Of a DNA stretch of 64,000 nt, positions 1 through 10,245 are shown piece after piece; positions within the stretch are counted from its first letter, which is position 1; each line of letters starts with the position of its first letter. A program made the position numbers and the translations under genes. Location of the stretch: contig WPIO01000297.1 of the NCBI GenBank assembly GCA_009760855.2, positions 1 to 64,000 of the forward strand. Reading direction: 5' to 3'. The notes beneath the pieces are model-generated. The model made no database searches, was not told the DNA's origin, and saw only the letters and a program-made list of their open reading frames with translations. This DNA is from Cristatella mucedo. Lineage: Eukaryota > Bryozoa > Phylactolaemata > Cristatellidae.

Positions 1-469
1 CATCATGAGTCATTTTCCACCATTCGTTCATTCGGAGCAGACTGACTTCTTTTTTAACTGAGCTTGCTATTGCTCGATCCTGTTACTTTAATTCTCGTAT
101 CGTTTCATTGTGCATTTTTATGTGCATGCACTAAATTTATTGTCATTGCCCTTGAGATGTTTGCCATCAATAGCAACCGTTACAATCGCTGTTTACTAAA
201 TATGAAATTATAAAATCATGCGAAAAAAGTAAGTCCGCCGGCTGCTGTTCACCCAAGATTCTTAATGTAGCGACTTGCACGCAAGATTTTGTATTTAGAT
301 ATAGGTCCTGATTGAATGTGATTGATCTGAGAGCCATTTCCTAGCCTATCGCCAGGCGTACTTTGTAGGGCACAGCGAAATTGCCAGACCGAATTTTTTT
401 TTATTGAGCAAGAGGGGGCAGCAGTTAAGGTAGGATCATTTGGAGGGCTTGCCTCGGGAAGGGAAAATA

Positions 470-610
470 AATAAATAAATAAAATGCATTAGCTTAGAAC
501 CATAAGAAAACTTAAAAATCTCATTCAGGCGCTTCACGTATTCTTCTGGGCTCGAGCCGACGACCTCGGCCTGACCAGAGGTCGCGGCGAGCACCTTCAG
601 CGGCTCGTCT
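470..610 (-). mobile_element. SINE family 2, diverged
   Basis: An (AAAT)n tail, AGGCGCTTCACG, then GGGCTCGAGCCGACGACC, matching the family tail and B-box region in reverse. The head is eroded. Confidence 0.45.
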
Positions 611-741
611 ATGTCGGCTCACCTGTCAGCCTCGTGGCATAAAAGCCTTGGTCGTAGAGGATTGTCTCATCAGCCCTCTGTGTCGTCGCTCGAGCAGCGC
701 GTGGGCGTGCGTGCCTAACGATTAATGCCAGCAATTCCCTA

Positions 742-930
742 CCCAAAAAAAAACAAAAAAAATCCTAGCTGATTAAACAGCCTCTTTTTGTATAGCGACA
801 GAAGAGCCTTTATGGCTATCACCACCGCTTGCAGTGGCGATAAAGGATCACCCACCACAGGAATCGAACCCACGACCTCGGGACCGAGGTCGTGAAAGCA
901 ACCGCCTTACCTAGTGTGCCATCACGGCTC
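742..930 (-). mobile_element. tRNA-derived SINE, family 1
   Basis: Read on the minus strand, a tRNA-like head (GAGCCGTGATGGCACACTAGG start, then a perfect polymerase III B box GGTTCGATTCC at 870-860) is followed by a unique body ending in a T-rich tail near 742. A 10-bp inverted repeat (CACGACCTCG/CGAGGTCGTG) at 871-894 sits beside the B box. Related copies are at 2163-2336, 9835-10014 and 37541-37715, with decayed ones near 36868 and 61915. This is a SINE, not a working tRNA gene: the cloverleaf is disrupted and the unit is about 190 bp. Confidence 0.75.
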
Positions 931-964
931 ACTCCGCTGTGTCATCGAGCATGATCGCCTCTCG

Positions 965-1085
965 CCTTTCGTGCGAGCCAAATAAGAACAGGAATAATAA
1001 TAATGATAAAGCCCCCTCAGAGAACTCAATCTCTTTATAGATGCCTTGCATTTGCTGCAAAGAAAGCACGAACAGCTTGCTCAAG
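965..1085 (-). mobile_element. LINE A 3'-end fragment
   Basis: An AATAATAATAAT tail followed by GATAAAGCCCCCTCAGAGAA and TTTGCTGCAAAGAAAGCACG in reverse orientation, matching the LINE A 3' UTR. Severely 5'-truncated. Confidence 0.6.
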
Positions 1086-1309
1086 GCCTTCGCCCTACCT
1101 TCTGGGACTCAGTTGCAACCGCTACATAAGAGATGGCGCTCGATCTCCAGAGATCAACGGCAACGCAGGAGGAGCCAGAAGCAGCGACGAGAGGAGAATA
1201 CGGCGGACGCAGCCCAATACATTCGTATAGCGCCACGTCAGTGGCGGGGCTAGCATTTTGTGTGCGAGCGAGCGCGTTCTCGGCAAGGGATTTGGCTTCG
1301 TGTGCTGTA

Positions 1310-1905
1310 ATTGTGCGATACCTGACACCGTGCAGGTGGCAGGAGATATGGTTTCGTTCAGAGAAACAGCACTCAATTTCACTATCTCCATGTGAGCAAT
1401 AGAAGCGAAGCCTTTTCCATTTAGGAATTCAAGTCCTTTGACACGACGACGATCAAAAGATGTCTGTTGAAGGCGCCACACGCTCGAACTGACGTCGCTA
1501 GTCTTGCCTTCCTATTTGTTTGGCCCTTCATCAATGTAAGCGGCGGACCAGCACAGACGCAGACGCAGACCTAAGTACTGAGGCGCTCTTTTCCACCGTA
1601 ACAGCTCTCTGTACATATGACCAGGTCCGCGTGCTTGTCTTCGTGAGTGTTTATTGAGGAGCGCGATCATATGACTGAACTGTACGCCCGGCCACATTGT
1701 GCGAGTCAAGTTCGAATACAGTTCGATAAAACCCTCAATTAGTATCTTGTAGCTTAATCTTGCGCCAGTGAACTTAAAACCCTGAATGTGAAGGTACGTA
1801 GAACTTGGCGCCTGAGACGCTCTCGGCAAGAAGACCTACTTATTTCGCACCGGCACTCCGTATCGCCGTTGGTAGAGCTTGGCGCGCTTCAGCAGCTGTG
1901 AAGCA
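1310..1905. repeat. Long direct repeat, left copy (pair with 2915-3505)
   Basis: About 600 bp aligns collinearly with 2915-3505 at visibly reduced identity (shared blocks: GAGAAACAGC, TTTAGGAATT, CCTAAGTACTGAG, ACCAGGT, CGTGCTTGTC/CGTGCCTGTT). No long coding frame is shared. It could be a decayed LTR pair bounding about 1 kb, or an old segmental duplication; no clear TG...CA ends are visible. Confidence 0.6.
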
Positions 1906-2162
1906 CTCTGTAGCCGCTCATGCCACGCTGCCGCACGCCATGCCGCTGAGCTAGGGTTAGACGAGCGGCCGTTAGTTTAAAGCTCTTTATATTGTCGTTG
2001 TTGACGAGCTTCTGGAGTCGATGAAAATGGTTGAAAGTGTGATGGGTGTTGATGAAGACGTTAACCTTAAAATGTCAATGCCGGTTTAGAAAGTAGAATT
2101 GTATTTCAGGGTTTGGAATGACATTATAAGCAGGTTATCAACATCGAGGGTCAACTGCTAAG

Positions 2163-2336
2163 CAAAAAATACTAGCGTATTTAACAGCTTTTTTGTATAG
2201 CGACAGAAGAGCCTTGACGGCTATCACTACCACTAGCAGCGGCGATAAAGGATCGCTTACAGCAAGATTCGAACGGACAACCACGGGATCGAGGTCATTA
2301 AAAGTAACCACCTTACCTGATGCCCATCACGGCTCC
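2163..2336 (-). mobile_element. tRNA-derived SINE, family 1, diverged copy
   Basis: The same body and head as the copy at 742-930, with the head's B box changed. It lies between the two 600-bp direct repeats at 1310-1905 and 2915-3505. Confidence 0.65.
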
Positions 2337-2914
2337 ACTCTTAAGTTCAAATTAAAGCTGATGACACATCTAACGATCTTAAGAAATGGTTTGAATCATT
2401 AGAGATTTTTCCTCAAAGCCAAACGCAAGAAACTTGAAAACCTGCACCAAATGGCGATTCATGACGCCTTGAACTGATAAATGTTGAACCCAAGGGTTTA
2501 GGGGAAAATATTCGCACTTAACCATGATGCGTCCTTAAATGGATGCGTACTTAAGCGGGAGGCTACTGTATTAAGGTGGGCGTTCTGCCTATATTCGGCG
2601 AGATTAAATAACAGTAAAACGAGGGGCTGGGCTCCCCGATACAAGCGTCGCCGCTCGTTGTGTGGGCTGAAGAGCTGGTGTGTGCGATGGCCACTATTAC
2701 GGACTATAAGCGATTGGCAGTCGCACTACAATCAAATAGCGGGCACTTGTCTGAAGCAACAGCAAGCACGAGCAGAATGAGACGGGCAGGGAAAGAAAAT
2801 TCGAGAAAGAGAGGGTGATAAAGAGAAAATGACATGGACGGAGTGCCAAAAATTGAGTTGGAGTAGGAACGTGTCAGAGAGGCTACGGATTCGGGTTTGC
2901 CCGGTTTAATTTAG

Positions 2915-3505
2915 GGTATGGTACTTGATACCGTGCGAAAGGCAGAAGGAGGGATTATTTCGTTAAGAGAAACAGCTCTTAATTTTACTTTCTTTCATGT
3001 GGGAGATAGAAGCGGAAGCCTCTTCTATTTAGGAATTTGAGTTCGGTGACACGACGATCGCGGGTTTCCGGTGAAGCCGCCTCACGCTCTCGAACTGATG
3101 TTTCTAGTCTTGCATTCCTTTTTTTGGTCCTTCATTTATGCAAGTCGCAGACCAGACTAGATGCAGACGACCTAAGTACTGAGATGCTGCTGTCCACCGT
3201 AAGAGCTCTCTGCAGATATAACCAGGTTCGCGTGCCTGTTTTCGTGTGTTTGTGAGGAGCTTGATGATAAGAATGGACAGTACGCGCGGTGAAATTGGTG
3301 CTAGTCGACTGCGAATGCAGTTTGGTAAATGCCCCGATTAGTACTTTGTAGCTTATTCTTGTGCACGTCAGTGAACTCACAATCCTGAAGGTGAATGTAG
3401 GTAGAACTGGGGGGGCGGGGCGTCTGAGACGCTCCGGCGTGGACACCAGCGCTCCGTATCGCCATGTGTGAGAGCGTAACATGCTTCAGCAGTGGTTAAG
3501 CACTG
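2915..3505. repeat. Long direct repeat, right copy (pair with 1310-1905)
   Basis: Same orientation as the left copy and separated from it by about 1 kb that includes a SINE. The right end has a G-rich insertion (GGGGGGGCGGGG) absent from the left copy. Confidence 0.6.
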
Positions 3506-3699
3506 CCTCTCAAGAGACCTGTCGTCTTTGGGAAATATTGAAAATCAAGAATTTTTGAAGGGTTTCAATATAATTTAATCCTGAAGTGTAGAGAGGCTAA
3601 CTTTATCTTCTGGCAGCACGACCTTGAATGCAAAGGCATCCCCGAATAAACTTCCTCTTTTTGTTACGATGTATCCTGGCTTGACCACATTTAAGCAGA

Positions 3700-3965
3700 A
3701 ACTAAAGCCCAAACCTATTCATGACGTCATTTAGTGGGTCCATGTGAAACGTCCTTCGTGTGCTTATGCGTGCCTACATTATGCAGCAGCCACTAACCCT
3801 ATATGCATGCTGACCCAGTGCATGTCAACTCTAACCACGTTACACTTGTTGTGCACTGAGCATGCTACCGCTAAGCATTCAATAATGCTTCCTTTACAGC
3901 AAATGTAAATTGCCTAAAAAAATTGAGATTTGTGGTGGCACTTTAACAAATGTATTTTAATCAAA
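3700..3965 (+). mobile_element. LINE A 3' UTR fragment
   Basis: Starts near TTCATGACGTCATTTAGTGG (end of the ORF) and runs through the CATGCTGACCC and GCAAATGTAAATTGCC blocks of the LINE A 3' UTR; the (ATT)n tail is lost. Confidence 0.55.
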
Positions 3966-4149
3966 TTGTTATTTTTATTAACCATTGGTTTGGTTAGACG
4001 AGTGGAATTAACACTTCCAAGGCAATGTAGGTACATTGGAAAATAATTGTGACAACTGAACGCTGGGATAGGATGAGAACTTAAGCACGCGAAAAAGACG
4101 AAGAACAACGTCAAGGGTAAGAAGCCAATGGCACGTAGGACAGGTAGTG

Positions 4150-4770
4150 CCTTAAATTAATATGCTCTACACCGGACCTGCTGTAACTTCGCTATATGCG
4201 AAAAAGCATCGTCGAGTTGGCCAATTCTGCACCACACAGCATAACTGTAGTCCTGCTCACATGAGTTTCACTAAGCTAGAAGATTCTTTACCTCAGTCTG
4301 TTAAAGTTAAAGCCCCTGTCGCTAAAATGCCACCCTTTCCACTTTAGCTTCTCTCACTCATTAGCTTCTCTCCTCATTAACAAATGCGATGCCTCGGTTC
4401 AGCTTAATTCTTTGCCAGGCCTGCTTGAGTTTCGTTCAGCCTAACGATGTGTTGCTTAGACTTCTTCCCGCCAAGTGACATAGCTCTCGGCTCGCTGTAG
4501 CTTTGCTTCGCTCAATAAAACTTAGTCTCGGGGGCTTAACCTTAAAGCGCCCAGCGAAACTTCAAACGGTATCGCCTAGCTTCGCTAAACCCCAAGACGC
4601 GTCGCCTCGCTCGCTTAAGCTTAGTCCAGCCGACACCTTGTCCAGCCCAAATTGCCCTTGCTCCGCCAAAACAGACATGGCTTCTCTCTTCGAACATTGC
4701 GCGAAAGGATTTAGAGTACGATTTGGATACGAATAATAGTGCCCGCACAGAACTGAATGGTTTTTAGGCA
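4150..4770. other. Quasi-repetitive tract with recurrent AGCTTCGCT-type motifs
   Basis: A loose recurrence of CTTCGCT, CTCGCT and AGCTTAG words across about 500 bp gives chance open frames on both strands. No fixed period could be set. It may be a decayed minisatellite. No gene is recognised here. Confidence 0.3.
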
Positions 4771-5189
4771 CTTCATTAGTGCTGTAAATGGAGCGCGATC
4801 AAATGGCTAAAGTTTCAAGCATCCCGAAAATTTCTTGCCTCGCTCGCCCGAAATGAACCGGATATGCTTAGTGTTCCCTGCTACTCTAGCTTTGATAGGC
4901 AAAAAAGTAGATGCCTCATACAATTACCTTTGCACGGTTCAAATAAACTGCACCCTGCTCGGACTGATTTCACCCGATTCTGATCGCTAACTTGGACTGA
5001 TTTATTTTTAACGTAGATTAATCGCGTATATGTATATATGTACAAACATCTGCCGAGGGCCACTACATCTTAGAATACAATATGACAAAAAGAAGCATAT
5101 TTCCTAATATAAATTCAACAATTACAAATGTAACTTTATAAGACATAACTTACGAACACATAATGTTAATGCATACTTTTTAGTTCTGC

Positions 5190-6605
5190 TGTTGAGAGCT
5201 AACAGAAAGCTCCAGAGTCTGGGAGCCATCGAGCGAGTGAACCGAAATCTCCAGTGCCTGGGAGCGAGCAAGCGAGCAAACCGGAAGCTCCCGGCTCTGA
5301 GAGAGAGCGAGCGAGCGAACCGTAAGCTCTAGTCTGAAGGCAGCAAGTGAGCAAACCGGAAGCTCCCGGCTCTGAAATCCAGCGAGCGATCGAACTAGAA
5401 GCTCCAGAGGCTGGAAGCCAGCGAGCGAGCGAACCGGAAGCTCGACACTCTGACAGCCAGCGAGCGAACAAACCGGAAGCTTCAAAGACTAGGAGCAAGC
5501 ATGCAACCGAAACAGAACCAGAAAGCTCCAAGGCTCTGGGAGCCAGCAAGCAAGCGAACCGGAAGCTCCAGGCTCTGAGAGTAAGCGAGCAAGCAAAGCG
5601 GAAGCTCCACACTCTGTGAGCCAGCGAGCGAGCGCACCGGAAGCTCCAGAATCTGGGAGCAAATGAGCAAGCGAACCGTAAGCTCCAGGCCTTGAGAGCC
5701 AGCGAGCGAGTGAACCTGAAGCTCCAGAGTCTGGGAGCCAGCGAGCCAGGGAACCGGAAGCTCTCGGCTCTGAGAGCGAGCAAGCGAGCAAACCAGAAGC
5801 TCCAGGCTCAGAGAGCCAGCGAGCGAGCGAACCGGAAGCTCAAAGTTCTGAGAGCAAGCGAGCAAGCGAAACGGCCAGCAAGCAACCGAACCGGAAGCTC
5901 CTGGCTCTGAGAGCCAGCGAGCGAGAAAAATGGAAGCTCTAGGCTCTGAGAGCCAGCGAGCGAGCGAACCGGATGCTTGAGACTCTGAGAGCCAGCGAGC
6001 GAGCAAACTGGAAACTCCAGAGCTGGGAGCCATCGAGCGTGCGAACCGGAAGCTCTAGGCTCTAAGAGCCAGCGAGCGAGCGAAGCGGAAGCTCTAGGCT
6101 CTGAGAGCCAGCGAGCTAGCGAAGCGGAAGCTCGAGACTCTGAGAGCCAGCGAGCAAGCGAACCGGAAGCCCCAGAGTCTGGGAAGCAGCGAGCGAGCAA
6201 ACCGGAAGCTCCAGACTCTGAGAGCCAGCAAGCCAGCGAGGGAGCGAGGAGCAAACCCGAAGGTCTAGGCTCTAAGAGCCAGCGAGCGAGCGAACCGGAA
6301 GCTCCAGAGTCTGAGAGCCAGCGAGCGAGCGAACCGGAAGCTCCAGAGTCTGAGAGCCAGCGAGCGAGCGAACCGGAAGCTCCAGAGTCTAGTAGCCAGC
6401 GAATGAGCGAACTAGAAGCTCCATAGCCTGAGAGCCAGCGAGCGAGCAAACCGGAAGCTCTATAGTTTGGGAGCCTGCGAGCGAGCGAACCGGAAGCTCC
6501 AGGCTCAAAGAGCCAGCGAGCAAGCGAAGCGGAAGCTCGAGACTCTGAGAGCAAGCGAGCAAGCGAACCGGAAGCTCCAGAGTTTGAGAGCTAGCCAGCG
6601 AAGCG
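5190..6605. repeat. 39-bp minisatellite, about 36 copies
   Basis: A tandem array whose best-conserved units (6295-6395) repeat exactly every 39 bp, built from GAGAGCCAGCGAGCGAGCGA and a CCGGAAGCTCCAGA(G)TCT part. The period is a multiple of three and the unit lacks stops in several frames, so long frames open on both strands; on the minus strand they read as a 13-residue SLARWLSEPGASG-type repeat. There is no start context, splice context or non-repeat coding sequence, so I treat it as noncoding. Units diverge towards both ends. Confidence 0.85.
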
Positions 6606-6654
6606 GCTGTAAATTCACCCGACGTTTCCAAAAGTCCCAGGTGAATCCAAAGGT

Positions 6655-7153
<499 letters not shown>

Positions 7154-7154
7154 A

Positions 7155-7885
7155 TATTATATTATATCTATATAATATTGCCTAATATCATATTTTATAG
7201 TATGCATTGCATTATACAAATATATGATATTAAATGAAAAGCTAATATGTACTTCCGACGTGCTTTCTGACGAATGTCCGGCAGTCATTGCGGTTGCTCT
7301 TGTGTCAGGCCTAACTGAGGCTGGTCGTTATCTAAAGATGTGGCGTCGTGCGAGAGTGGCTGTGGTCTGGCCTTGAAAGTGCCACAGCAGAAGCAGCCCC
7401 GCGTACAAGAAAAGAGAAGCCACTGGTGTGGAACTCGCTTCCGGTTATGGTCACTACCAGCCAAAACCTTGCACCATTTTCTTTGTATGTAAGTCACGGC
7501 GAAAGAGGCTTCAGTTCCGGTCGGCTTGCCTCATAGCCTCGGTGAACTGCTTTTTGTGTTGCTCCTGTTTGTCGTGCAAGATTCAGTGCATGCTACCTAG
7601 CCGGGGGTGATACTGAACGCTATGCTAACTTGGTTTAAATTTACCTAGTCTGCTAAAACCTAGAGGGAACCAAGCTGCCAGACTAGTGCTTAGCAAGGAC
7701 CAGTCAGCTAGCTGATTGGTTGCTAGCCGTCTGGTATTTCGTGACTTTAGCTGGCAGCGTCTGCCAGGACGTAACGTCGACCGAACGCTGGCAGCAGCTC
7801 AGTGCCACGAGCTGCTGCAGCTGACTACAGCTGCTCGTGCTTGGAGCTCATGCTACAAGTCGCTGGAGTCGATAAATCACGGATT
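7155..7885. other. Unassigned stretch
   Basis: No recognised gene or repeat, apart from AT-rich sequence to 7230 and CAG/CTG-rich, ORF-like composition from about 7780. GCTAGC/CCAAT-type words at 7690-7740 loosely recall the repeat at 21205 and 16935. Confidence 0.3.
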
Positions 7886-7887
7886 AT

Positions 7888-7893
7888 TTTATT
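7888..7893 (-). promoter_or_regulatory. Polyadenylation signal AATAAA downstream of the 8-9 kb ORF
   Basis: AATAAA on the minus strand lies about 115 bases past the stop codon of the GC-rich ORF, which fits a short 3' UTR. The surrounding sequence is AT-rich, so chance occurrence is possible. Confidence 0.35.
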
Positions 7894-8006
7894 AATTCAC
7901 TACAAGGTAAGAGTACAGGTACGTGACAAGCAATCATAAGAAGCTGAGTGACATGCAGCGCTAGGTAGCTGCCTCCCAGAGCTGCAATGCTGCAGCTGCC
8001 TTCCCT

Positions 8007-9011
8007 TCATCGTCTGCTCTCAGCTGCAGCTGCAACAGCTGCTGCAGGGTACACAGTCACAGTCTGCATGCCCAGCACGGCTAGCACGGTCCTCTGTCCT
8101 CCGCCCAGTGACAGGTACCCAGGCTGCTGCAGTCCGTGGCTGCTGTATGAGAGCACCTGCTGCAGCACCCGCCCAGTCACAGCACAGAGCGCCCTCACAC
8201 AGCTCCTGCTACAGTCTCCCTCCTGCAGCCCTAGCACAGCCAGGTACACGATGCCGCCTGCAGCACAGACGTCCCACGCTTCCTCCTCGCTGCTCAGCTC
8301 GTGTCTCCATTGTCTGTCACCTCGGTGGCTGCAGCTGTCCACTACGTACAGCTCTCTGCCACGGTCCAGCTTCACCTTGCCCCAGCTCGTAGTGACCAGA
8401 GCAGCAGCAGTGAGAGCCACACTGTGTATCTCATGCTGGTACTCGCTGCTGTACAGCAGCTGCCCCGAGCTCAGCTGCAGCAGCTGCAGCCCTCGGCCAT
8501 ACACGCCCTCGGTCACAGCGAGCAGGTCGCCGAGCGAGGACAGCTTCCACGGAGACCAGGGCAGCTCAGCGACACGTCGGTCCTCGAGCCACGTCCCCTG
8601 CGAGTCCCCTGCAGCAGCTGCAGCTGCAGCAGAGCTGCTGCGTCTGAGCAGCAGGACGAGCTGTGAGTAGAGCAAGGCTACAGCAGCACGTCCGTCCTGC
8701 AGGGACTGCACTGCACTGACCGAGTCCTTCCCTCCGTCGCTCCGCCTCGCAGGTTCCCAGACGCTCAGGTTTCTGCAGCTCTGACTGAATTCCTTCAGGC
8801 CGTGCTCCCAGGCAGCCACCAGCAGATGCCCCTCTGACGTCACAGACAGGTCCCAGCACCTGTCAGGCGTCTCGAAGCTGCTGGAGGTCGGGCCGAAGTT
8901 GAGCAGCTCTGGCTGCTGCTCTGCTACAACGAACGCTGCATCGTGTGAATACAGGCAGCAGCAGAGCTCTGCATGAGACGAGAGAGACTCGTGCACTGCG
9001 CTACTTTTCAC
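8007..9011 (-). CDS. Orphan GC-rich open frame, possible last exon, beta-propeller-like
   Basis: A 334-codon uninterrupted frame, clearly richer in G+C than its flanks. The first codon is GTG, and no in-frame ATG occurs until near the C-terminus, so this is probably a 3'-terminal exon of a spliced gene or a retrocopy/pseudogene fragment. Several segments look like beta-propeller blades: hydrophobic strands followed by Trp or Asp turns, as in CWDLSVTSEGHLLVAAWEHG and SLGDLLAVTEGVYGRGLQLL. It also has an Ala/Ser run coded by GCAGCAG repeats. I cannot name a family. The stop codon at 8007 is followed by AATAAA on the same strand at 7893-7888, a suitable distance for a last exon. No strong upstream acceptor is visible; TAGCGCAG near 9000 lacks a pyrimidine tract. 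Confidence 0.45.
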   Translation of the reverse strand: MKSSAVHESLSSHAELCCCLYSHDAAFVVAEQQPELLNFGPTSSSFETPDRCWDLSVTSEGHLLVAAWEHGLKEFSQSCRNLSVWEPARRSDGGKDSVSAVQSLQDGRAAVALLYSQLVLLLRRSSSAAAAAAAGDSQGTWLEDRRVAELPWSPWKLSSLGDLLAVTEGVYGRGLQLLQLSSGQLLYSSEYQHEIHSVALTAAALVTTSWGKVKLDRGRELYVVDSCSHRGDRQWRHELSSEEEAWDVCAAGGIVYLAVLGLQEGDCSRSCVRALCAVTGRVLQQVLSYSSHGLQQPGYLSLGGGQRTVLAVLGMQTVTVYPAAAVAAAAESRR

Positions 9012-9337
9012 AGGTCATTTTACATTTTACAATTTATTTATCTTGCATAAATAAATAGTAATAATGCAATAAAATATCGTACGAGTTTTCGCTGCTTGAC
9101 GGCACCGTTGCCAGACGCTTGGTCTTATCACTACAATGAACGCTGCATTGAGTGAATGCAGGCAGCGGCAGCAGAGAGACCAGAGAGACTCTTACACTGT
9201 GCACTTGTGCAAGCTGATGGGTCCTTTTACAAGGTTAGCTTAAAGCTTGTTTATACAATGAAATGTTGTGCGACTTTTGTACTACGTTCACCTCTCGTTG
9301 CTTGACTGCACTGCTGCAAGATGCCTGGTCTTATTTT
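8925..9337. repeat. Tandem duplication, about 206-bp unit, two copies
   Basis: Two direct copies, about 8925-9131 and 9132-9337, share ordered blocks at constant spacing. GAACGCTGCA occurs at 8931 and 9138; CGCTGCTTGAC at 9090 matches CGTTGCTTGAC at 9296; both copies end in CTTGGTCTTAT-like sequence. The copies have diverged noticeably. The first overlaps the 5' end of the GC-rich ORF, so the second carries a decayed echo of its first codons. A LINE A 3' tail abuts the right end. Confidence 0.65.
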
Positions 9338-9575
9338 ATGAATAATAATAATAATACATTTGATAAAGCACCCTCAGAGAACTACATCTCTTTCAAGGCA
9401 CTTTACATTTGCTGCAAAGGAAGCACGATCGATTGCCTTGTCGTAGCATGCTTAATAAATAACAAGAATAACATGTTTAGTGGTAGCAAGCACAGGGTAA
9501 GCCAACGGGCTTCGGGAGCACACGAACTACAGGCACAGTCTCCCAAGGATCCGAGGTTCAGCCTTTAAATCGATC
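9337..9575 (-). mobile_element. LINE A 3'-end fragment
   Basis: An AATAATAATAAT tail, then CACCCTCAGAGAAC, CTTTACATTTGCTGCAAAGG and the start of the coding end (CTCCCAAGGATCCGAGG), with an internal deletion near 9500. Confidence 0.6.
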
Positions 9576-9834
9576 TGCACAAAGCTCACCAATTCTCAGT
9601 GCAGAGTTCAAGCTCAACAGCGGAATAAGGTGAGTGACGTTGCTTTGCTAAACTGGCCTGGTCCTCGGTAATCAACACAACCAATCCACGGCCTCATTGC
9701 CTGGCTCATTTGATGATTTGTCATCAAAGATGAGTGGTCCCTTAATGCACAACCATAGAGATTTCCAGTGACCCTGTCAAATGTTACAAGCCCTCGCCTC
9801 CAATACCATGACACATTTACTAAGTCTGCATATT

Positions 9835-10014
9835 CAAAAAAAATCCTAGCTGATTAAACAGCCTCTTTTTTGTATAGCGACAGAAGAGCCTTCTAGGGCT
9901 ATCACCACCGCTTGCAGTTCCGATAAAGAATCACCCACTGCAGGATTCGAACTCACGACCTCGGTCCCGAGGTCGTGAAAGCTACCGCCTTACCCAGTGT
10001 GCCATCACGGCTCA
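9835..10014 (-). mobile_element. tRNA-derived SINE, family 1
   Basis: A well-preserved copy that keeps the 10-bp hairpin beside the B box (CACGACCTCGGTCCCGAGGTCGTG, one base longer in places than a normal anticodon-side arm) and the conserved TGTATAGCGACAGAAGAGCC body. Confidence 0.75.
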
Positions 10015-10107
10015 CCAAGCTTACTGTGTTCGGGTCCACATACTCATTCAAGGTCGTACATGCATTCTAACACTCGCAGGTCGTGCACAAGTGCTGCCTA
10101 GTACGCC

Positions 10108-10245
10108 GAGCTGGTTTGGTCTAGCGGTTAAGGTGCTCGACCCGACCAAGGTCTGACTGAGGTCGTGGGCTCGAGCCCCGAGGCATAAGTGAAGCGCCTG
10201 AATAGAGATTATGTTCTCTTGGGGCGCTATATAAATGAATTATAT
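10108..10245 (+). mobile_element. tRNA-derived SINE, family 2 (LINE-like tail)
   Basis: The head contains an A-box-like TAGCGGTTAAGG and a B-box-like GGGCTCGAGCC; the 3' part (GAAGCGCCTGAATAGAGATT, then GGGGCGCTATATAAATG) closely resembles the LINE A 3' end. This suggests the SINE is mobilised by LINE A-type reverse transcriptase. Other copies are at 31393-31551, 46785-46945 and 46975-47065. Confidence 0.7.

Noticed and set aside
860-921. Functional tRNA gene on the minus strand
   Set aside because: The B box is perfect, but the unit recurs with a common non-tRNA body, has an abnormal hairpin and no clean cloverleaf, so it is a SINE.
5199-6554. Large minus-strand frames (up to 248 codons) as a repeat-protein gene
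   Set aside because: They arise from a 39-bp minisatellite whose period is a multiple of three; equivalent frames open on both strands, with no non-repeat coding sequence or splice context.
8108-8670. Plus-strand frames opposite the 8-9 kb ORF
   Set aside because: Shadow frames of the GC-rich minus-strand reading; Cys/Ser-rich and without protein-like pattern.
9614-9829. Minus-strand frame (SWYWRRGLVTFDRV...) as an upstream exon of the 8-9 kb ORF
   Set aside because: It follows a plausible TTTGAATATGCAG acceptor, but no donor at its end and no homology could be recognised.
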